From an uncultured Gemmataceae bacterium (GTDB lineage Bacteria > Planctomycetota > Planctomycetia > Gemmatales > Gemmataceae): a stretch of 7,603 nt of DNA. Under the pieces are notes generated by a model that did not search any database, had not been told where the DNA came from, and was given only the letters and a program-made list of their open reading frames with translations. The stretch spans positions 1-7,603 of the forward strand of contig CAKZUU010000100.1 in the NCBI GenBank assembly GCA_937922175.1. Direction: 5' to 3'. The position numbers were made by a program, and so were the translations under genes. Positions 5,456 through 7,603 of the stretch are shown one piece after another (within the stretch, counting starts at the first letter, position 1; each line of letters starts with the position of its first letter).

Positions 5456-7603
5456 GACGACCACCGAATCGGCGAATCTGCCGGCAAACGACCATCTCAT
5501 CCTCCGACTCGTCCAAATGTACCAAGCGGCGTGGGAATCGGGGAAGCGACCGAACCGGGCTGAAATCTTGACGCTGTATCCCCATCTCGTCTCCCAATTG
5601 TCGCCCTACTTCGACACGCTGGACGCGATGCACGCGGCCGCACCCTGGCTTCAGGCCGATCCGGCCTCGGAAGAGACCCCGGACCAACTTGTGGGGCAGC
5701 CCTTGGGGGACTTTCGCATCCTCCGCGAGATCGGTCGAGGAGGGATGGGGGTCGTCTATGAGGCGGTTCAAATGTCTTTGGGGCGTCGAGTCGCGTTGAA
5801 AGTGCTGCCGTTCGCGGCCACGCTTGATGCCCGACAATTGCAGCGATTCAAGAACGAGGCACAAGCGGCTGCATCCTTGCATCACACCCACATCGTCCCG
5901 GTGTACGCCGTCGGCTGCGAACGGGGCTTGCACTTTTACGCGATGCAACTGATCGAGGGTCGAACGCTCGATGCCGTCATTTGCGAACTACGGGATCAGA
6001 TCGGGTTAGGGCAAGATTTCGATCACCTGACCACGATCGCTCAGGTGGGAACGACAGCAGCGACGAGAAATTCCCGGGATCGGGAGAGTTATCGCCGAGC
6101 TGCCGAAATCGCCGAGCAGGTTGCCGACGCTCTGGCTTATGCTCATAACGCCGGCGTCATTCACCGCGATATCAAACCAACGAATCTGCTCTTGGACAAT
6201 AAAGGTCACGTCTGGATCACGGATTTCGGTCTGGCGCAGATTTCGGCGGATTCCAGTCTGACGCGCACCGGCGATCTGATCGGTACCTTGCGCTACATGA
6301 GTCCGGAACAAGCGTCGGGGAATCATCTGCAAGTCGATCATCGAACGGACGTGTATTCGCTCGGAGCCACCCTCTACGAGCTCCTGACGTTGCGTCCTGT
6401 TTTCGGCGCGGCCGATCGCGCCACACTGCTCCGCCAAGTGCTGCACGATGAGCCGGTGGCGCCCCGAGCAATCGATCGTGCCATCCCTGTCGAATTAGAG
6501 ACCATCGTTTTGAAGGCACTGTCGAAATCACCGATGGATCGCTATGCGACGGCCAGTGAAATGGCTGCCGACCTCCGGCGTTTTCTCGACGAAAGGCCGA
6601 TCTTGGCGCGTCGGCCCACGTTTTTGGAGAGAACGCGAAAATGGATGAAGCGGCATCCCGCGGTGGTCGCAGCTACCGTGATCGTCCTCATCCTCACGAC
6701 ACTCGGTCTGAGCGTCACAACCGCTTTGATCTGGCGGGCCCGCGAGCAAACCCGGACCGCGCTCCTCGCCGAGCGCCAGCGCGCCCACGAAGCCGAGCAA
6801 CGCTTCCAATTGGCTCGGCGCAGCGTGGATGCTCTCATTCAATTGGCCGAACAAGAGATCGCGGATGCGCCCCAACTCAACGGGCTTCGCAAGCGGATGC
6901 TCGAATTGGCATTGGAGTATTACCAAGAATTGATTGAGCTCCGCCGTGACGATCCGACGGCCGCCGCCGACCTCGCCGAAACCAAAGCTCATGTCGAACG
7001 TGTCGTTGCCGATCTCGCTTTGTTGCAAGGTGCCAACCACATCCTCCTCCTCAGCGACCCGTCGGTCCTGGATGATCTACAGGTGTCGCCCGAACAACGT
7101 CGTGAAATCGAAAACCTGTCTGATCGGTTGAGGGATCAACGAATGGAGCCGTTCCGCGATTTTCGTCGACTCTCCGCCGATGAGCGACGGCAGCGGTTCC
7201 TCGATTTGGCTCGGGCGAACGACGCCGCGGTACAAGCGGTCCTCCATCCCGATCAGGTCAAAAGGCTTCGGCAGATCGCCTTGCAGCGCCAAGGTCCTTT
7301 CGCTTTTCGCGAGGCAGACGTCTCGGCGGCTCTTCGTTTGACGTTGGAGCAACGCGACCAAATTCAGGCCATTGAGGCAGAGTTATTCGTGCCAGGGAGC
7401 GATCCCGGAAGACACGGTCCCCCGGCGCAGGGCAGTCGGCGGTTGAGCGATGAACAGATTCGAAGTGCGATGGATCGCATCCTCACCCTCTTCACCCCCG
7501 ACCAACGACGTGTTTGGCAGGAACTAACTGGCGAACCTTATCGGGGACCTCTGCTACCCTTGACCGGCCGACCCGGTCCTCCCGGCAGCCGATTCGGTCC
7601 CGA
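5442..7603 (+). CDS. Transmembrane Ser/Thr protein kinase with LTxxQ-rich outer domain (C-terminus beyond window)
   Basis: An open frame of 720 codons continues past the right edge. Residues 1-75 form a helical N-terminal domain (LVQMYQAAWESGKRPNRAE, then SQLSPYFDTLDAMHAAA) typical of kinases paired with planctomycete ECF factors. The kinase domain (about 91-380) is complete: GRGGMGVV (from 98), Lys120, the alpha-C Glu, HRDIKPTN (241-248), DFG (261-263) and SPE (287-289). A polar insert at about 180-216 precedes the catalytic loop, as is common in planctomycete kinases. A membrane helix lies at about 407-431. The outer part starts with a long, probably coiled-coil segment (432-510). It then carries LTxxQ-like motifs at about 548 (VSPEQ), 577 (LSADE), 601 (LHPDQ), 633 (LTLEQ), 668 (LSDEQ) and 684 (FTPDQ). 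The last leads into a WQELTGEPY motif also seen in secreted planctomycete proteins. It should phosphorylate Ser/Thr targets; control of the adjacent sigma factor is inferred from the overlap. Confidence 0.95.
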   Translation, partial: MNPRETTTESANLPANDHLILRLVQMYQAAWESGKRPNRAEILTLYPHLVSQLSPYFDTLDAMHAAAPWLQADPASEETPDQLVGQPLGDFRILREIGRGGMGVVYEAVQMSLGRRVALKVLPFAATLDARQLQRFKNEAQAAASLHHTHIVPVYAVGCERGLHFYAMQLIEGRTLDAVICELRDQIGLGQDFDHLTTIAQVGTTAATRNSRDRESYRRAAEIAEQVADALAYAHNAGVIHRDIKPTNLLLDNKGHVWITDFGLAQISADSSLTRTGDLIGTLRYMSPEQASGNHLQVDHRTDVYSLGATLYELLTLRPVFGAADRATLLRQVLHDEPVAPRAIDRAIPVELETIVLKALSKSPMDRYATASEMAADLRRFLDERPILARRPTFLERTRKWMKRHPAVVAATVIVLILTTLGLSVTTALIWRAREQTRTALLAERQRAHEAEQRFQLARRSVDALIQLAEQEIADAPQLNGLRKRMLELALEYYQELIELRRDDPTAAADLAETKAHVERVVADLALLQGANHILLLSDPSVLDDLQVSPEQRREIENLSDRLRDQRMEPFRDFRRLSADERRQRFLDLARANDAAVQAVLHPDQVKRLRQIALQRQGPFAFREADVSAALRLTLEQRDQIQAIEAELFVPGSDPGRHGPPAQGSRRLSDEQIRSAMDRILTLFTPDQRRVWQELTGEPYRGPLLPLTGRPGPPGSRFGP

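Noticed and set aside
5280..5948. Minus-strand 222-codon frame across the sigma/kinase junction
   Set aside because: It is antisense to two domain-confirmed genes, and its His/Arg-rich product has no motif.
6006..7040. Minus-strand frames of 146 and 170 codons under the kinase gene
   Set aside because: They are antisense shadows of the kinase catalytic and coiled-coil regions, as expected in G/C-biased coding DNA.

Overview
The window looks like chromosomal DNA from a planctomycete, most likely of the Gemmatales/Gemmataceae type. This rests on gene content: an ECF sigma factor of the planctomycete-specific type overlapping a membrane Ser/Thr kinase gene, an FHA/kinase-like protein, and a surface protein starting with the planctomycete 'LExLExR' N-terminal signature. 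Codon third positions are G/C-biased. The genus assignment is inference.

Layout. (1) At the left edge, on the minus strand, lies the start of a multi-pass membrane protein that runs off the window. It has no stop inside the window. (2) Divergent to it, on the plus strand, a possible 54-residue single-helix membrane protein (431-595) is followed 8 nt later by an FHA plus kinase-like gene (604-2205). The kinase fold of that gene has lost its catalytic loop residues and looks like a pseudokinase. (3) A GC-rich hairpin lies between this gene and a convergent minus-strand gene (2303-3772) for a secreted or surface beta-repeat protein. (4) About 1.07 kb (3773-4840) has no convincing gene. It holds small candidate ORFs, a strong hairpin, a 16-bp perfect palindrome and a 10-bp direct repeat. 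(5) A plus-strand two-gene operon follows: an ECF sigma factor (4841-5455) overlapping by 14 nt a transmembrane Ser/Thr kinase (5442 to beyond 7603). The outer part of that kinase carries a series of LTxxQ-like motifs.

How the genes may work together. The sigma factor and kinase are translationally coupled and almost certainly form one signalling unit: an outside signal sensed by the LTxxQ-rich domain, a cytoplasmic kinase, and control of the sigma factor. The FHA-pseudokinase could read Thr phosphorylation in a related pathway, but nothing in the sequence links it directly to the second kinase. No tRNA, rRNA, CRISPR array, insertion sequence or integrase was seen.
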